Assembly: GCF_963678635.1 (NCBI RefSeq)
Contig: NC_087066.1
Coordinates: forward strand, 59,476,312-59,540,311
DNA from: Symsagittifera roscoffensis
Lineage: Eukaryota; Xenacoelomorpha; Acoela; Convolutidae
Length of the DNA: 64,000 bases
Reading direction: 5' to 3'
Position numbers and translations under genes: made by a program. Positions within the stretch are counted from its first letter, which is position 1. Each line of letters starts with the position of its first letter. Below are positions 46,642 to 57,463 of this stretch, one piece after another. Below the pieces are notes generated by a model. That model was not told where the DNA came from. It did not search any database and was given only the letters and a program-made list of their open reading frames with translations.

Positions 46642-47109
46642 ATGTCATTTAAAAATCTAGGAAAAAAACAAACAATCGTTTTACACAACTGTGAAATAGA
46701 TAACAAAAAATACGACCTTGTAATCACACCTCATACACAAACAGTTGGATATATTAGAACAAAACGACAAACACTAAAAAGGAAAATAATAAACAAACAA
46801 AGACAAATAACACGAAAAAGATTTTCCAAAAATAGAAACGCATTTTCAGAATCAGAAGCCAGCAATCTAGACGAACTTTATAAATTAAAAGAATCTATAG
46901 ATAAAAATTGCGCCATTCACGATCAATTATATTTTTCCGACTCAGAAACAACTTCAAATTCATCAAAAAGAAGAAAAAGAAGAATAAAAAAGCAATATAA
47001 ACACAAACCAGTACATTTATATAATTGGAATCAACCAATTAGACATATCGATAATTACCTATTAACAGTCATTAAACGAAAAAATGAGCCAAACACACAC
47101 CCCAAGTGA
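46642..47109 (+). CDS. ORF1: basic 155-residue protein of unknown function
   Basis: The first substantial ORF after the leader. It is strongly basic, with a central KRKIINKQRQITRKR region and a nuclear-localisation-like KRRKRRIKKQ near residues 114-123, and an acidic-serine patch (FSDSETTSNSS) just before that. No retroviral domain is recognised. Its last 26 nt overlap the start of the gag-pol ORF in another frame (ATG at 47084, stop at 47107-47109), so translation of the next ORF might depend on leaky scanning or termination-reinitiation. It may be an RNA-binding accessory protein or a detached part of gag. Confidence 0.7.
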   Translation: MSFKNLGKKQTIVLHNCEIDNKKYDLVITPHTQTVGYIRTKRQTLKRKIINKQRQITRKRFSKNRNAFSESEASNLDELYKLKESIDKNCAIHDQLYFSDSETTSNSSKRRKRRIKKQYKHKPVHLYNWNQPIRHIDNYLLTVIKRKNEPNTHPK

Positions 47110-50100
47110 AGATAGTCCAGATGATGACGATATCTACCCCTTCCTCGTAGATGCACCCAATGATAGAGGGCAGCATATACTTTGCAAGAATTTACTCCTA
47201 AATTTATTTGAACCCGGAATCAGCCCATGTAAAGCAGAGTTCCCAGATGTAAAGATCAAAAGACAAATTATTGATCACTATCTGAAAGATATATGTAATT
47301 TGACACAACAATACGGAATCTACACCATAGAATTCAGCTCACCAAACCCGAATCACCGCAAATATGTAATTCAAACAGACGATCTTGACTTAGAATTTTC
47401 AAAAGTATTCTTAGAATTTATAAAAAGCATACAATATCATAACTCACAAAGAGCAAACTCCATATTCACTAATGAAGTTTTTGCCATAATATATAGTTAT
47501 ATCTCAATATTAGAAAACGAAATTCCAATCCCAAGTGTCTCACCGACAGAGACATCTAAACATATAAGGGTAAGACATGAAATCACACTATTTTCAACTT
47601 TCCTACATATAATTAAAGAAAATTTCACTAAAGATGATGTTTCACAACATACAAAACATGACTTACAAAAAAATTTGGCATGGTTTATAATAGATTATTT
47701 CACACATAATATAGATTTAATTTCACAAGCAAGAAAAAATTTCAGACCTCAAAATTCAAACGATGATACCGCCATCACAGAACAATCAGACTACGTTTGG
47801 GACCCCGAATGGTCTCATTATGCATTTATAAATATCCCACAGTCAATTGCAAGTCAAGCAATAAGTACAATATCTTATACAAGAGATTATGTAAGAGTAG
47901 TACCATTAACCATTGATGCAACACCATTAAACTACAATACATTTCTACCTGATACGCGAAATAACAGCTTAAACTCGACCGTCATACACAATGAAAACCT
48001 TAATGGAACTAGGAATCTCACTCAGCAAGATATTCAGACACCATCACACTTCATAAATGAAGAAATTGTACAAACAACAACAACTACGCAACAAAGTATT
48101 TCACCAATACGTCCAAATTTAACAACACCAAGAAATACAAACACTTCACTAGCACAGGTAACCTTACAATCAACCGTTAAACCTTCGGTTGCTCCAAAAG
48201 ATTCACAAATGGATTATCAAACATATAGACCCATGACAATACCGTCAAAAACACGCAGAACGTTCACAAGAAACAATTTTGCGGAACACAATTATAATTA
48301 TACACATTCATCAAAAACAAACTATCCCCCACGAAAAAATAATAATAATCAGATAAGATCTCGCTATTGGGATAATCCAATGGCAACAACCAACTCAGTA
48401 AATTTTCAAACTAATTCACATCCTCCACAGGATCGTAGTGAAAATTACCCATTCTTTCAACAGAATAAAAATAAAAAACAACCACCTCATCAAACGGATT
48501 ACCTATCCTCTGATGATGATTATTTACAACCAGATATATTTGCACCATATACTCAAGAATATCGTGGACAAGGAGTGCAAAAACCATATACATTTCATAG
48601 GATTTTTTCCCCACATCAAATAGATACACAAAATCAACAACCAATACAAATGCAAAACCCAATTAATACACAATCTTTTCAACCAATTCAGCCACAAAAC
48701 CCAATGATTACACATTCGTATCAACCAACACAAATGCAAAATGAAATACCACTTCCATATTACCTTCAACAACACGAAATAACAAAAAATCAACTTTCGA
48801 ATTTTTCACAAATGCCAAATGCAGCAGAATCATTACAAATGACAATGAATCCATACCTTATGGGTGGATCATCAATAACATCAAACAAACCATTAATGGT
48901 ATTCACAGGAACAGACCCTGAATATTCTGTAGAAGATTATTTAAATGCAGTAACAGCAAATTTAATTTTAAATATAGGACCTGAACCAATTAATACGCCA
49001 CTACATCAAAACTGGATACATCGACGCACAGCGTTGATACAGACAACCTTAGACGGCGCAGCCCAAAAATGGTTTTCAGTATTGCCTATAGAAATAAAAT
49101 CAAACTGGAAAAGATTTACACAAGAATTTTCAAAAATGTTTGACTCCGAGAGGAACAAACAACAACAAAGAGTTTTATGTAATGAAATTCGCAGATTACC
49201 AAATGAAACCATCAAACAATTAGCAGTACGTATCGAAACACTAGTTCGAAAAGCATATTCATTAAATACACAGAACTATAAAAACACAAAAATGACAGAA
49301 ATCTTAATGATGACCTTAACACCTCAATTAAGGAAAATAGCAATAAAAAAGAGAGCATCCCATCCCTCCTCAATTCGAGAGCCCGATTTAGATTTTCGAA
49401 AACTAGTAGACAAACTAGAGCAAGCGGAAATCACAATGAAACTTGAAGAAACAGAAAATCTGAAGTTACAATATGTTAATCGAATTGAAACAAATACCAC
49501 AAATATCAACAACATACAGGAATCAGAAACAGACCTCGTTGAAAAAATCACTGAAATACTCAATATTTATGAAAAGCACCCAAACTTTAAAGGCAAACCA
49601 TCTTTCAAAAAATGGTGTAATTATTGCCGACGATACGGACATAGTATTTCTGAATGTAGACAAAAACAACAGGACAATCAAAACAAACCTCAAAAATATA
49701 AAGAACCAAATAAATCATTCTATCAATACATGAAGAAAGATCAAAATCTACCAAACAAAAATGTATACAGCAACAACAGTTCAGGAAAACCACTTCCGAA
49801 CAATACCAATTACACGAGAACCCAATCACCATATAACTCAAGTTATAGAGGAAGATCACCAGAACGAAGAAATACACAAAATTCGTCACAAAATCATTAC
49901 AATAGACCAAATAGTCGAAATTCGAATACAACACAATTTGTTTCTAGGTCTAATTCCCAATCAAGACATAATTACTATCCAAACAATCAATCACGAAACT
50001 CATCATACAATAGAAATAGAAATTACTCCAATAATCGAAATAGAAGTTATTCAAACAACCGAAACCAGAATTACCCGAACAATCGATCAAGGAACAACTC

Positions 50101-53100
50101 ATATAATAGATCAAACTATAACAGACCAAACAATAATTATCAAAACAGATCACAAAATAATTCACAAAATCGACATTCAAGTTATAATAACCGTTATAGA
50201 AATTATTCCCAATCACCACACAGGAATATTAACCATTATAATAATTCTAACAATCGCCACAGAAGTAGTACAGCTAAACATCAAAGACATATTAATCAAG
50301 TACAATCAAATCCAGAAACAACATCAGACCCCCCAGGTATTGATGACACAGGAAATAACGAACTACAACTAAATCAAATAAACTGTGGATCATCAGACTC
50401 AGAAAGCGATACAGAAAACACTATCTCCATAAATATGATAGCAATCGAAAATGACTACGAACCTATTATATATGAACAACCTTTTTCATCACATATATAT
50501 GAAAATCAATCAGAACTCCTTCACAATTATTATATTGAACCCATCCATTCTACACAAACGGTACAAGAAACTAACGAAATCAACACTACAAATAAATCCA
50601 ATGGAAATAATAAAACAAAATGCTTGAATACAAATCACATCTATCAAAATATACAAAAAGAACAACCCAAAGAAAAAATGTGGACGATACCATTTCTTTT
50701 AGAAAGTCCAAGAAACAAAGAATTTCAACCACCAGATCTTGAAATTGATTTTTTAATTGATTCAGGAGCAGAATCAAACATAATAAACATTCCCACATGG
50801 AATGAGATAAAAACATTACACCCAAAACTAACGCCTCTTGAAACCTCCAGTAAACTAGCAACAGCGCAAGGATCAACATTGGTAAACTATGGAAAAATTC
50901 AATTATTTCTTCTCCCCACAAGAACAATAGAGCAAAATAAAATTTTAAATAAACCATTTAAACAAATATTTCATATCACTGATATTAAACACAATATTAT
51001 TGGAATACCATTTATCTCTAAATATATACCAACAATCAATATTTTGAATAGTAAAATACTAATCAAAGATAAATACACAAAAACAAAAGACACATCCCTG
51101 ACATTTTTTCAAAGTTTAAATAAACAACCACCATTCTTTTCAAAATTTTATCCGATATATAATCAACAAAGAAAACACCTGAAAACACTATCAGGAAACA
51201 TATATAATTTTTCAATAAAACAAGTTCACCAATATGATAAAAAACAAAATAAACAACAACTCTATATGTCAGATTTTGAATTCAAACCTATCCATAAGTT
51301 TTTCAAAATCACAATTTCATCCATAAAATATTTGAAAAACTCGAATTCAGATATTATTTCTCTACATGTATACAACAATACACCCTATCAAGTAACATTA
51401 CCTTTAGGACTTTTAGGCTATTGCGAAACCAACGCTACGATATCACCAATACACGAAAAAGCATACCGCGTAAATAATATACTCCAATTATTAGATATTT
51501 GTCAATCCACAATTCTGAATGAAGAATTATCCATAAATAATATAATAAGTAATGAAAAAAGAAATACAGATTATTTCACAAAAACCCCATATTTCAAACC
51601 TACATTCAACATAAATAACTATACAGAGAATCAACAGAAATTTTTAACAATGTTTAACTTCCAACATTCACAAATAACACAAGACGAATTTGATAAATTA
51701 GCCAAACAGCTAATAAAATATTCATCAGTCTATGCAACATCCAAATTTGATGTTGGCAAAATCAGCTCATCACTACATCTCCCATTAAAACCTGACGCAG
51801 TTTTCAAAAAACAAAGAGCAAGTAAAGTACCAATTCACTTACATGATAAAGTAAACAGATTACTCGATATTTTAGAACAATACAATATTATCTCACCGGT
51901 AAAAGAAGAACAACCAAAAGGTAACACATTTATAAACCCTGTTATCATCCTAGCAAAAGGAGAATCATTAAAAATAGTTCTAGACGCTAGATACCTTAAT
52001 TCACTAATAGACGAATCAAAATGCAATTGGCCTATTGAACCAATACAAGTTATTTTAACAAAAATAAACGGAAAATACTTTACAACCGCAGATATGAATA
52101 GTGCATATAATCAAATGCCACTAGATGAACAATCGCGACGCTTAACACAATTTGTTATTGGAAATCAGCAATATGAATTCAACCGCCTATTCTATGGAAT
52201 ATCCATAGGACCAGCAGCATTTTCAGCTTTTATGAGCAAAATTTTTAGACCACTAATACTCAAGAAAAACGCAATCACCTATTTAGACGATGTTTTTATG
52301 CAATCACAGACAAAAGAAGAAATGTTCAAAGTTTTAGAACACTATCACAAAATACTTCAGAACGAAAATCTGAAGGCCGCCCCCGATAAATCACACTTCT
52401 TTTTAACACGAGTTAAATTCTTAGGACACAATATAGAAAGAAAAACAATCACTCCATTAAAATCACGCATTGATGCTATTCAGAAGCTTCAACCACCAAC
52501 AAACAAAAAGAAAATCCAAGAATTCCTTGGAATGTTAAATTTTTTAAGCAAATACGTCTATAAAATGCAATTATACTTAAGACCATTCTATAATATACTT
52601 AGACAACAAAATAATTTTGAATGGAACACAGAACATCAAGCGCGATTTGAAGAAATTAAAAAACTCTTAACTGAACAAATTTCGAATACAATTCCAGATC
52701 CAAATCAACCATTCTATGCAATGTGCGATGCTTCGAATTTTGGCATCGGCGCAGCATTATTACAATCACACAATGGTACAAACAAAATGAACCTTATATC
52801 AGCAAATTCTCGATTATTCACTCAAGCAGAGCTACGACTCTCAACTCTAATGAGAGAATGTACAGCAATAATCTATACACTTACAGAATATGAATTTCTG
52901 ATACTTGGATCAAAACATCCAACAGTTCTATTCACAGATCACAAACCAATCATTTTTCTATTTACACAAAAATCCAACCCAAATCACCGAGTTTACAGAT
53001 TTCAATTAATTCTAATGAAATTTCCAAACTTACATATAGTTTGGACAGCAGGAAAAAAACTTGCATTACCAGACACATTAAGTCGAAATACACCACCTGA

Positions 53101-53470
53101 ATTACTTACACGTGAAACTACAGTTGAAATACCCAAAAATATAAAATTTTACCTTGCAGAAAACGAAACATCACCCCGACTAGAATGCAAATATGCAGTA
53201 AAAACTGACGTTGAACAATCACAGATAAATAATCTACAACACTTCCCACTTTATTTAGATTGCCAAAATAACCACTACGAAGTTGATCTTTTTGGAACAT
53301 CAACTTTCAAACCAATTCCATACTCACAATGGATAAAAAATAACACCCAACAAAAAAGAGTAAAACAACACTCGCATAAAAAAGACCTTTTTCCATTAAT
53401 TGAAAAAGAAAATCTAACTGATAAAATAAATTTATCAGGACCACAAACAAACGATTCAAATACACAATAA
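47084..53470 (+). CDS. gag-pol: Gag-protease-reverse transcriptase-RNase H polyprotein (2128 residues)
   Basis: One uninterrupted frame. Residues 1-260 form an unrecognised, helix-rich region, followed to about 600 by a Gln/Asn/Pro-rich linker. About 600-800 is capsid-like, of the retrotransposon gag type. A zinc knuckle C845-x2-C848-x4-H853-x4-C858 follows, then a long Asn/Arg/Ser/Tyr-rich low-complexity stretch to about 1080. The aspartic protease signature is D1226-S-G. Reverse transcriptase covers about 1590-1790 with the catalytic Y1733-L-D-D. RNase H follows with D1882 in CDASNFGIG and later FTDHKP. It makes virion structural proteins and the enzymes for cDNA synthesis in the particle. 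Gag and pol share one frame, so no shift is needed there. Integrase is missing and lies downstream in the -1 frame. Confidence 0.95.
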   Translation: MSQTHTPSEDSPDDDDIYPFLVDAPNDRGQHILCKNLLLNLFEPGISPCKAEFPDVKIKRQIIDHYLKDICNLTQQYGIYTIEFSSPNPNHRKYVIQTDDLDLEFSKVFLEFIKSIQYHNSQRANSIFTNEVFAIIYSYISILENEIPIPSVSPTETSKHIRVRHEITLFSTFLHIIKENFTKDDVSQHTKHDLQKNLAWFIIDYFTHNIDLISQARKNFRPQNSNDDTAITEQSDYVWDPEWSHYAFINIPQSIASQAISTISYTRDYVRVVPLTIDATPLNYNTFLPDTRNNSLNSTVIHNENLNGTRNLTQQDIQTPSHFINEEIVQTTTTTQQSISPIRPNLTTPRNTNTSLAQVTLQSTVKPSVAPKDSQMDYQTYRPMTIPSKTRRTFTRNNFAEHNYNYTHSSKTNYPPRKNNNNQIRSRYWDNPMATTNSVNFQTNSHPPQDRSENYPFFQQNKNKKQPPHQTDYLSSDDDYLQPDIFAPYTQEYRGQGVQKPYTFHRIFSPHQIDTQNQQPIQMQNPINTQSFQPIQPQNPMITHSYQPTQMQNEIPLPYYLQQHEITKNQLSNFSQMPNAAESLQMTMNPYLMGGSSITSNKPLMVFTGTDPEYSVEDYLNAVTANLILNIGPEPINTPLHQNWIHRRTALIQTTLDGAAQKWFSVLPIEIKSNWKRFTQEFSKMFDSERNKQQQRVLCNEIRRLPNETIKQLAVRIETLVRKAYSLNTQNYKNTKMTEILMMTLTPQLRKIAIKKRASHPSSIREPDLDFRKLVDKLEQAEITMKLEETENLKLQYVNRIETNTTNINNIQESETDLVEKITEILNIYEKHPNFKGKPSFKKWCNYCRRYGHSISECRQKQQDNQNKPQKYKEPNKSFYQYMKKDQNLPNKNVYSNNSSGKPLPNNTNYTRTQSPYNSSYRGRSPERRNTQNSSQNHYNRPNSRNSNTTQFVSRSNSQSRHNYYPNNQSRNSSYNRNRNYSNNRNRSYSNNRNQNYPNNRSRNNSYNRSNYNRPNNNYQNRSQNNSQNRHSSYNNRYRNYSQSPHRNINHYNNSNNRHRSSTAKHQRHINQVQSNPETTSDPPGIDDTGNNELQLNQINCGSSDSESDTENTISINMIAIENDYEPIIYEQPFSSHIYENQSELLHNYYIEPIHSTQTVQETNEINTTNKSNGNNKTKCLNTNHIYQNIQKEQPKEKMWTIPFLLESPRNKEFQPPDLEIDFLIDSGAESNIINIPTWNEIKTLHPKLTPLETSSKLATAQGSTLVNYGKIQLFLLPTRTIEQNKILNKPFKQIFHITDIKHNIIGIPFISKYIPTINILNSKILIKDKYTKTKDTSLTFFQSLNKQPPFFSKFYPIYNQQRKHLKTLSGNIYNFSIKQVHQYDKKQNKQQLYMSDFEFKPIHKFFKITISSIKYLKNSNSDIISLHVYNNTPYQVTLPLGLLGYCETNATISPIHEKAYRVNNILQLLDICQSTILNEELSINNIISNEKRNTDYFTKTPYFKPTFNINNYTENQQKFLTMFNFQHSQITQDEFDKLAKQLIKYSSVYATSKFDVGKISSSLHLPLKPDAVFKKQRASKVPIHLHDKVNRLLDILEQYNIISPVKEEQPKGNTFINPVIILAKGESLKIVLDARYLNSLIDESKCNWPIEPIQVILTKINGKYFTTADMNSAYNQMPLDEQSRRLTQFVIGNQQYEFNRLFYGISIGPAAFSAFMSKIFRPLILKKNAITYLDDVFMQSQTKEEMFKVLEHYHKILQNENLKAAPDKSHFFLTRVKFLGHNIERKTITPLKSRIDAIQKLQPPTNKKKIQEFLGMLNFLSKYVYKMQLYLRPFYNILRQQNNFEWNTEHQARFEEIKKLLTEQISNTIPDPNQPFYAMCDASNFGIGAALLQSHNGTNKMNLISANSRLFTQAELRLSTLMRECTAIIYTLTEYEFLILGSKHPTVLFTDHKPIIFLFTQKSNPNHRVYRFQLILMKFPNLHIVWTAGKKLALPDTLSRNTPPELLTRETTVEIPKNIKFYLAENETSPRLECKYAVKTDVEQSQINNLQHFPLYLDCQNNHYEVDLFGTSTFKPIPYSQWIKNNTQQKRVKQHSHKKDLFPLIEKENLTDKINLSGPQTNDSNTQ

Positions 53471-55311
53471 ATCAAGTTTTTGACCTCCATGACCCACTTG
53501 ATACAATTCCTTTATCTAAATTAGAAATTGAAAACATTTTTCTCCCCCCAACAAATAAAGTTACAATTAATACTTTGAAACAATATCAAAATCTTGACCC
53601 AGTAATTAGACAACTAAAATCATGGCACAAATATAAAACTAAACCCGTTAAGGCAGATACAACTATTTTAGGAAATAAAACACTCCTCCGATATTTTCGA
53701 AAATTCAATAATACAACAATTAACGAAAACACAGACCTTCTAGAATACCAATTAAATGAATCTACAGTTCCCTGTCTCCCTTTAAGCATGATTCTCATAG
53801 CTTTTAATGTTTCACATACACAAAACATTAAAGGACACTCTGGATCAGAGAAAACATATTCAAATTTCATACAAAACTTTTATTTTCCAAATGCACCAAT
53901 TTGGATAAAAGTACTATGCAATGATTGTATAGTATGTCAACTAAATAAACCTTATCCAAATCAAAAACAAATAGCACAAAAACAAGATTTTAAAGGACAA
54001 AGTTTGTACTTTAACCACCGTATTTCATTTGATACAAAAGGACCAATTTCACCCTCATCCGAAGGAAACTCCTACATTATGGTAATTGTTGACGCGTTTA
54101 CACATTATGTAGCACTTAACCCAGTACCACATTGTAACGCTTTTTACGCTTACACAACACTCTATGAACACTGGATAGCCAAATTCGGACTACCAGAAAT
54201 TTTAGTTACAGACAACGGTACAGAATTCATAAATAATGAAATCATCACACTATGTCATTTATATAACATCAAACACAAACCACGTACATCTCACGCACCT
54301 TGGACAAACGGCTTAGTCGAAGGTATGAACCGTTCATTACAAGAATATCTTAGATGTATCATCAATGGAAATGATACAAGATACACCGAATGGTCAGCAG
54401 ATGTAAAACTATTTCCCTTAGCATATAATTCACAAATCACGACAACTCTAGGAATGTCACCATATGAAATGGTTTTTAATCAAAAGCCACGCAAACTAAT
54501 TATGTTTACAGCAAACTCTCATAAAAATGCACCAAGTTATTATCAACCGAATAAAGACTCAATTTGTTATAACTTACCTTTACATACACACGATGAAGAT
54601 CATTTTCATCACCCACAAATCCTTAAATTAGCCTCCGGTACACACACCGAATGGATTTTAAACAGAGATAAAAAGCACAATGAAATTCACCAAAAAGTAA
54701 CAAAAAAGTTGTTACAAAGGCAAAACATTAATGAACAAATAAATTCACGCTTTACACCAGCCTCCGATTTAAAAATTGGAACATTTGTTTTAATATCCAA
54801 TTTTAACACTCAAAAAGGAATCTCTAAAAAATTACAACCCCTTCGTAAAGGACCATACCAAATAATTGCTAAACCCACTGATGTCACATATAAAATCACC
54901 GACTCAGACAAAAAAGAAATTGTTCAACATCGAAACAACCTATTACCTTATTACCCAAAAGAATACGCACTACGCGAACTAACTCAATTATATTCGTTCA
55001 CAGGTGTAAAAGTTATTCAAAATAACCCACACACGGAGAATAAAACAAAGGAACAATATGACATTCATCTCGAGAACCAAAATAAAAAATCAACTATAAC
55101 GAAAAACAATACAAAAAAGCTAGATCAAAATATACCTCAAAAAGAAAGAAAAAATAGAAAATTGACAGAAAAAATAATACCCCAAGAACAAATCGACAAA
55201 TCAGAACATAGAGAGTCATCACGACTTAGAAATCAACCACGTAAAAACTATAAAACATTCATTCCACAATCTAAAATATTAAAGAAAGTCGAATTTCAAA
55301 AACAGCTTTAA
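53425..55311 (+). CDS. Integrase (-1 frame relative to gag-pol)
   Basis: The open frame runs from 53425 to TAA at 55309. No ATG occurs before 53788, only 27 nt ahead of the first zinc ligand, so independent initiation would lose the N-terminal region. The HHCC zinc domain has His at 53815 and 53836 and Cys at 53926 and 53935. The catalytic core has Asp 54031, Asp 54211 and Glu 54319, giving D-x59-D-x35-E with TDNGTEF around the second Asp. The GPY/F module is at about 54850 (RKGPYQI). A Lys/Glu/Asn-rich tail follows and ends with SSRLRNQPRKNYK, common after gypsy-type integrases. It inserts the cDNA into host chromosomes. Confidence 0.92.
   Translation, partial: NKFIRTTNKRFKYTINQVFDLHDPLDTIPLSKLEIENIFLPPTNKVTINTLKQYQNLDPVIRQLKSWHKYKTKPVKADTTILGNKTLLRYFRKFNNTTINENTDLLEYQLNESTVPCLPLSMILIAFNVSHTQNIKGHSGSEKTYSNFIQNFYFPNAPIWIKVLCNDCIVCQLNKPYPNQKQIAQKQDFKGQSLYFNHRISFDTKGPISPSSEGNSYIMVIVDAFTHYVALNPVPHCNAFYAYTTLYEHWIAKFGLPEILVTDNGTEFINNEIITLCHLYNIKHKPRTSHAPWTNGLVEGMNRSLQEYLRCIINGNDTRYTEWSADVKLFPLAYNSQITTTLGMSPYEMVFNQKPRKLIMFTANSHKNAPSYYQPNKDSICYNLPLHTHDEDHFHHPQILKLASGTHTEWILNRDKKHNEIHQKVTKKLLQRQNINEQINSRFTPASDLKIGTFVLISNFNTQKGISKKLQPLRKGPYQIIAKPTDVTYKITDSDKKEIVQHRNNLLPYYPKEYALRELTQLYSFTGVKVIQNNPHTENKTKEQYDIHLENQNKKSTITKNNTKKLDQNIPQKERKNRKLTEKIIPQEQIDKSEHRESSRLRNQPRKNYKTFIPQSKILKKVEFQKQL
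53428..53434 (+). promoter_or_regulatory. Canonical -1 ribosomal frameshift heptamer between RNase H and integrase
   Basis: AAATTTA sits in the gag-pol frame as A AAT TTA, the same heptamer used at the Rous sarcoma virus gag-pol junction. It falls inside the 46-nt window (53425-53470) in which both the upstream frame and the integrase frame are open. A -1 slip there enters the integrase frame exactly. A 7-bp perfect stem (53471-53477 with 53496-53502) lies about 37 nt downstream, further than the usual 5-9 nt. Confidence 0.7.
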
Positions 55312-55906
55312 TTTTATATTTGATAACTTTTGCACCTCTGAAATATTTTGAACTTTCATTTTTTCAAAATAACATGCTGACAAACAAGCAACAATTCTAG
55401 TTCAAAATTAGCCAATAGGATTCATCCAATCCGTCACCTTCTCTAACTCTAACACAGATCAACTAGACGAACGATATTAAACTCCAGGCATATCTATAAC
55501 TATAACTTTGCGACCTCCAGGTCAAAAATAAGCAAACCACTCCAACTTGACAACTAAAATAAATATCACCATAATATCATAACCCTCCCTTATCTAATAA
55601 CCCAAAGATCAACAATATTTCCCCAACTCCGATCTCAAATACCCCCCAAACAAATATGTTAAATTAGCCTAAAGTAAAAGAACGACCATTTTAATTAGCC
55701 TAAAGTATCAAAAACTCAAAATTACCCCAGATCACTTGACAAATAAAAATAAAGAAAAAGAAGACCTCCCGATCACCATAAAATTCGCCCCCAACAATTT
55801 TTTCACAAAACTCAACCCACTTGTCAAAAAACCAATAAATAATTCGACCACACTTGAAAATTGCCCCAAACAACAAAAAATATTCGATCGAGAAGCCATT
55901 TCTTAA
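55312..55906 (+). other. Spacer between integrase and small membrane ORFs
   Basis: No frame of note. Contains the duplicated motif 'attagcctaaagta' (55663 and 55696) and a GACCTCCAGGTC palindrome (55511). It might hold splice acceptors or promoter elements for downstream genes. Confidence 0.4.
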
Positions 55907-56137
55907 ATGCTCTTCTCTCGACCAGTCAACATAATTCTTAACATTATCATAAACTTTTTAACGATATTTAAAATTTTAATCATATTTCTTTTTGATACCT
56001 TTGAAGCTTTTATAATAATCTTAATCATTTTTTGCAATATTTTTTTAATTTTCTATTCTATATTTGAACTATACCTCCAACTTTCGAAAGCTATTGACTA
56101 TATCCACAGGTACGATTCACAAAACTTATCTAAATGA
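55907..56137 (+). CDS. Small membrane protein M1 (76 residues)
   Basis: Very hydrophobic: two membrane-spanning stretches (about residues 8-29 and 33-55, rich in Ile, Leu and Phe) with a short polar C-terminus. No signal-peptide cleavage site is evident. Its stop overlaps the ATG of the next ORF as ATGA (56134-56137). It recalls the small ion-channel-like or fusion-associated proteins of some viruses only in size and topology; no homology is claimed. Confidence 0.6.
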   Translation: MLFSRPVNIILNIIINFLTIFKILIIFLFDTFEAFIIILIIFCNIFLIFYSIFELYLQLSKAIDYIHRYDSQNLSK

Positions 56138-56310
56138 TACGAACCATTTTTAGTAGAACAGATATTTTTTTACTATTTGTAATTTTTATAACATTTCTAT
56201 CATCCCTCATCTTGACAATATGCAAATGTATAAAGAAAGCAATCATCATATTCGCCCTAGCAACAATCCTCCTAATTCTTTTCCTAGAAGAATACTATAA
56301 TAAACATTAA
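56134..56310 (+). CDS. Small membrane protein M2 (58 residues)
   Basis: Starts at the ATGA overlap with M1 and ends at TAA 56308. Two hydrophobic segments (about residues 11-30 and 36-52) are separated by a short basic loop with two Cys (CKCIKK). The tight ATGA overlap suggests coupled termination and reinitiation. Function unknown. Confidence 0.5.
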   Translation: MIRTIFSRTDIFLLFVIFITFLSSLILTICKCIKKAIIIFALATILLILFLEEYYNKH

Positions 56311-57463
56311 TTTTTCCACTAAAAGAATCAATAAAAAACCATCAAAAATTGCTAACCAACAATCACTCAGTCAGTCTTCACCGACATCATCCCAAGATAA
56401 CCCAACACCATCTTCAACTACCCAAAACCCCCAAACATCCACACGAATTTCCTTTCAAGATAACCCATATACCTTTGAAGAACGACACGCTCGCTTATCT
56501 GAACCACTAGAACCAGTTCAACGACAACCACCTCTAAGCGTACCAACATATAACTTATACCCAACACTACCACAAGAATTAAGTAGAATACGAAATCCTA
56601 GTCAAAACCAAAATACAGTCGAAATAAATAGACAAATTATACATCCTCGACGAAACAGAAATTTTCAAACTCCCCGAGTTCATTTTGATATACCTCAATC
56701 CCCATCACAAAGTACTCCAGAAAACCCCATTGGTATATTACCAGAAACCCCTACGCTTCTTTCACAACGTAGCACCTCAAGCCTACCCTCAGATTACTTA
56801 GGTTCAACACCAACATCTGAACAAATTCGTGAAAATCCCTTTAACCCCACAAACCAAACATCACGACTACCATATTGGACAACACATTCATTCACACAAG
56901 GTGAACCAAATTTAATCAATGATCCAATAGATATTTCTACGGATACAACAACATCCTCATCACTACCAGAAACATTATCACTACCATCAACACCATCAAT
57001 AAGCCAGATTTCACCACCGCCTTTTAACTTAAATTTCCCAAATAACCTCGACGCTAGATATCGAGAACAATCATCAACAAATATTCCTTTAAGACTAGAC
57101 TGGAATACATTCACAGCACCTCCACCATTATTTGGACAGCACCCAGAAAGTAACCGACTCCACAACTGGGCACTAAATAGACTACAATATAGATAAGACA
57201 TCCACGAAGACATTCGTGATCATAACATCCAAATACTCCAACAAAATAGTCTACAATTAAAATTTGAAATCACGGTTAAACTAAACAACATTACTCAACA
57301 TCCCTACCCATTAAACCCACCAAATATAACAGCTCAATCACTACCACCACCATTTATAACAACTGAAGTAATATACAAATACGACAGATATACCAAAAAG
57401 ACAATTGGTTACATCACATTTTATAACCCATACTCAGGATTATCATACACATGTATATTCTAA
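56288..57463 (+). CDS. Ser/Pro/Thr-rich ORF without any ATG, split by one in-frame TAA
   Basis: An open frame of 392 codons from 56288 to the stop at 57461, with a single TAA at 57194-57196, contains no methionine codon at all. The first part (to 57193) is Ser/Pro/Gln/Thr-rich and probably disordered. The part after the stop is more ordered (QLKFEITVKLNN; YKYDRYTKKT) and overlaps the envelope start by 13 nt. Expression would need splicing, a frameshift from M2 (overlap 56288-56310) or non-AUG initiation, plus stop readthrough. It may instead be a matrix-like gene made defective in this copy. I describe the frame only; no joined product is proposed. Confidence 0.55.

Noticed and set aside
48411-50957. 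Several minus-strand and alternative-frame ORFs inside gag-pol
   Set aside because: They shadow the low-complexity Asn/Arg/Tyr-rich coding sequence and have skewed compositions with no start or domain support.
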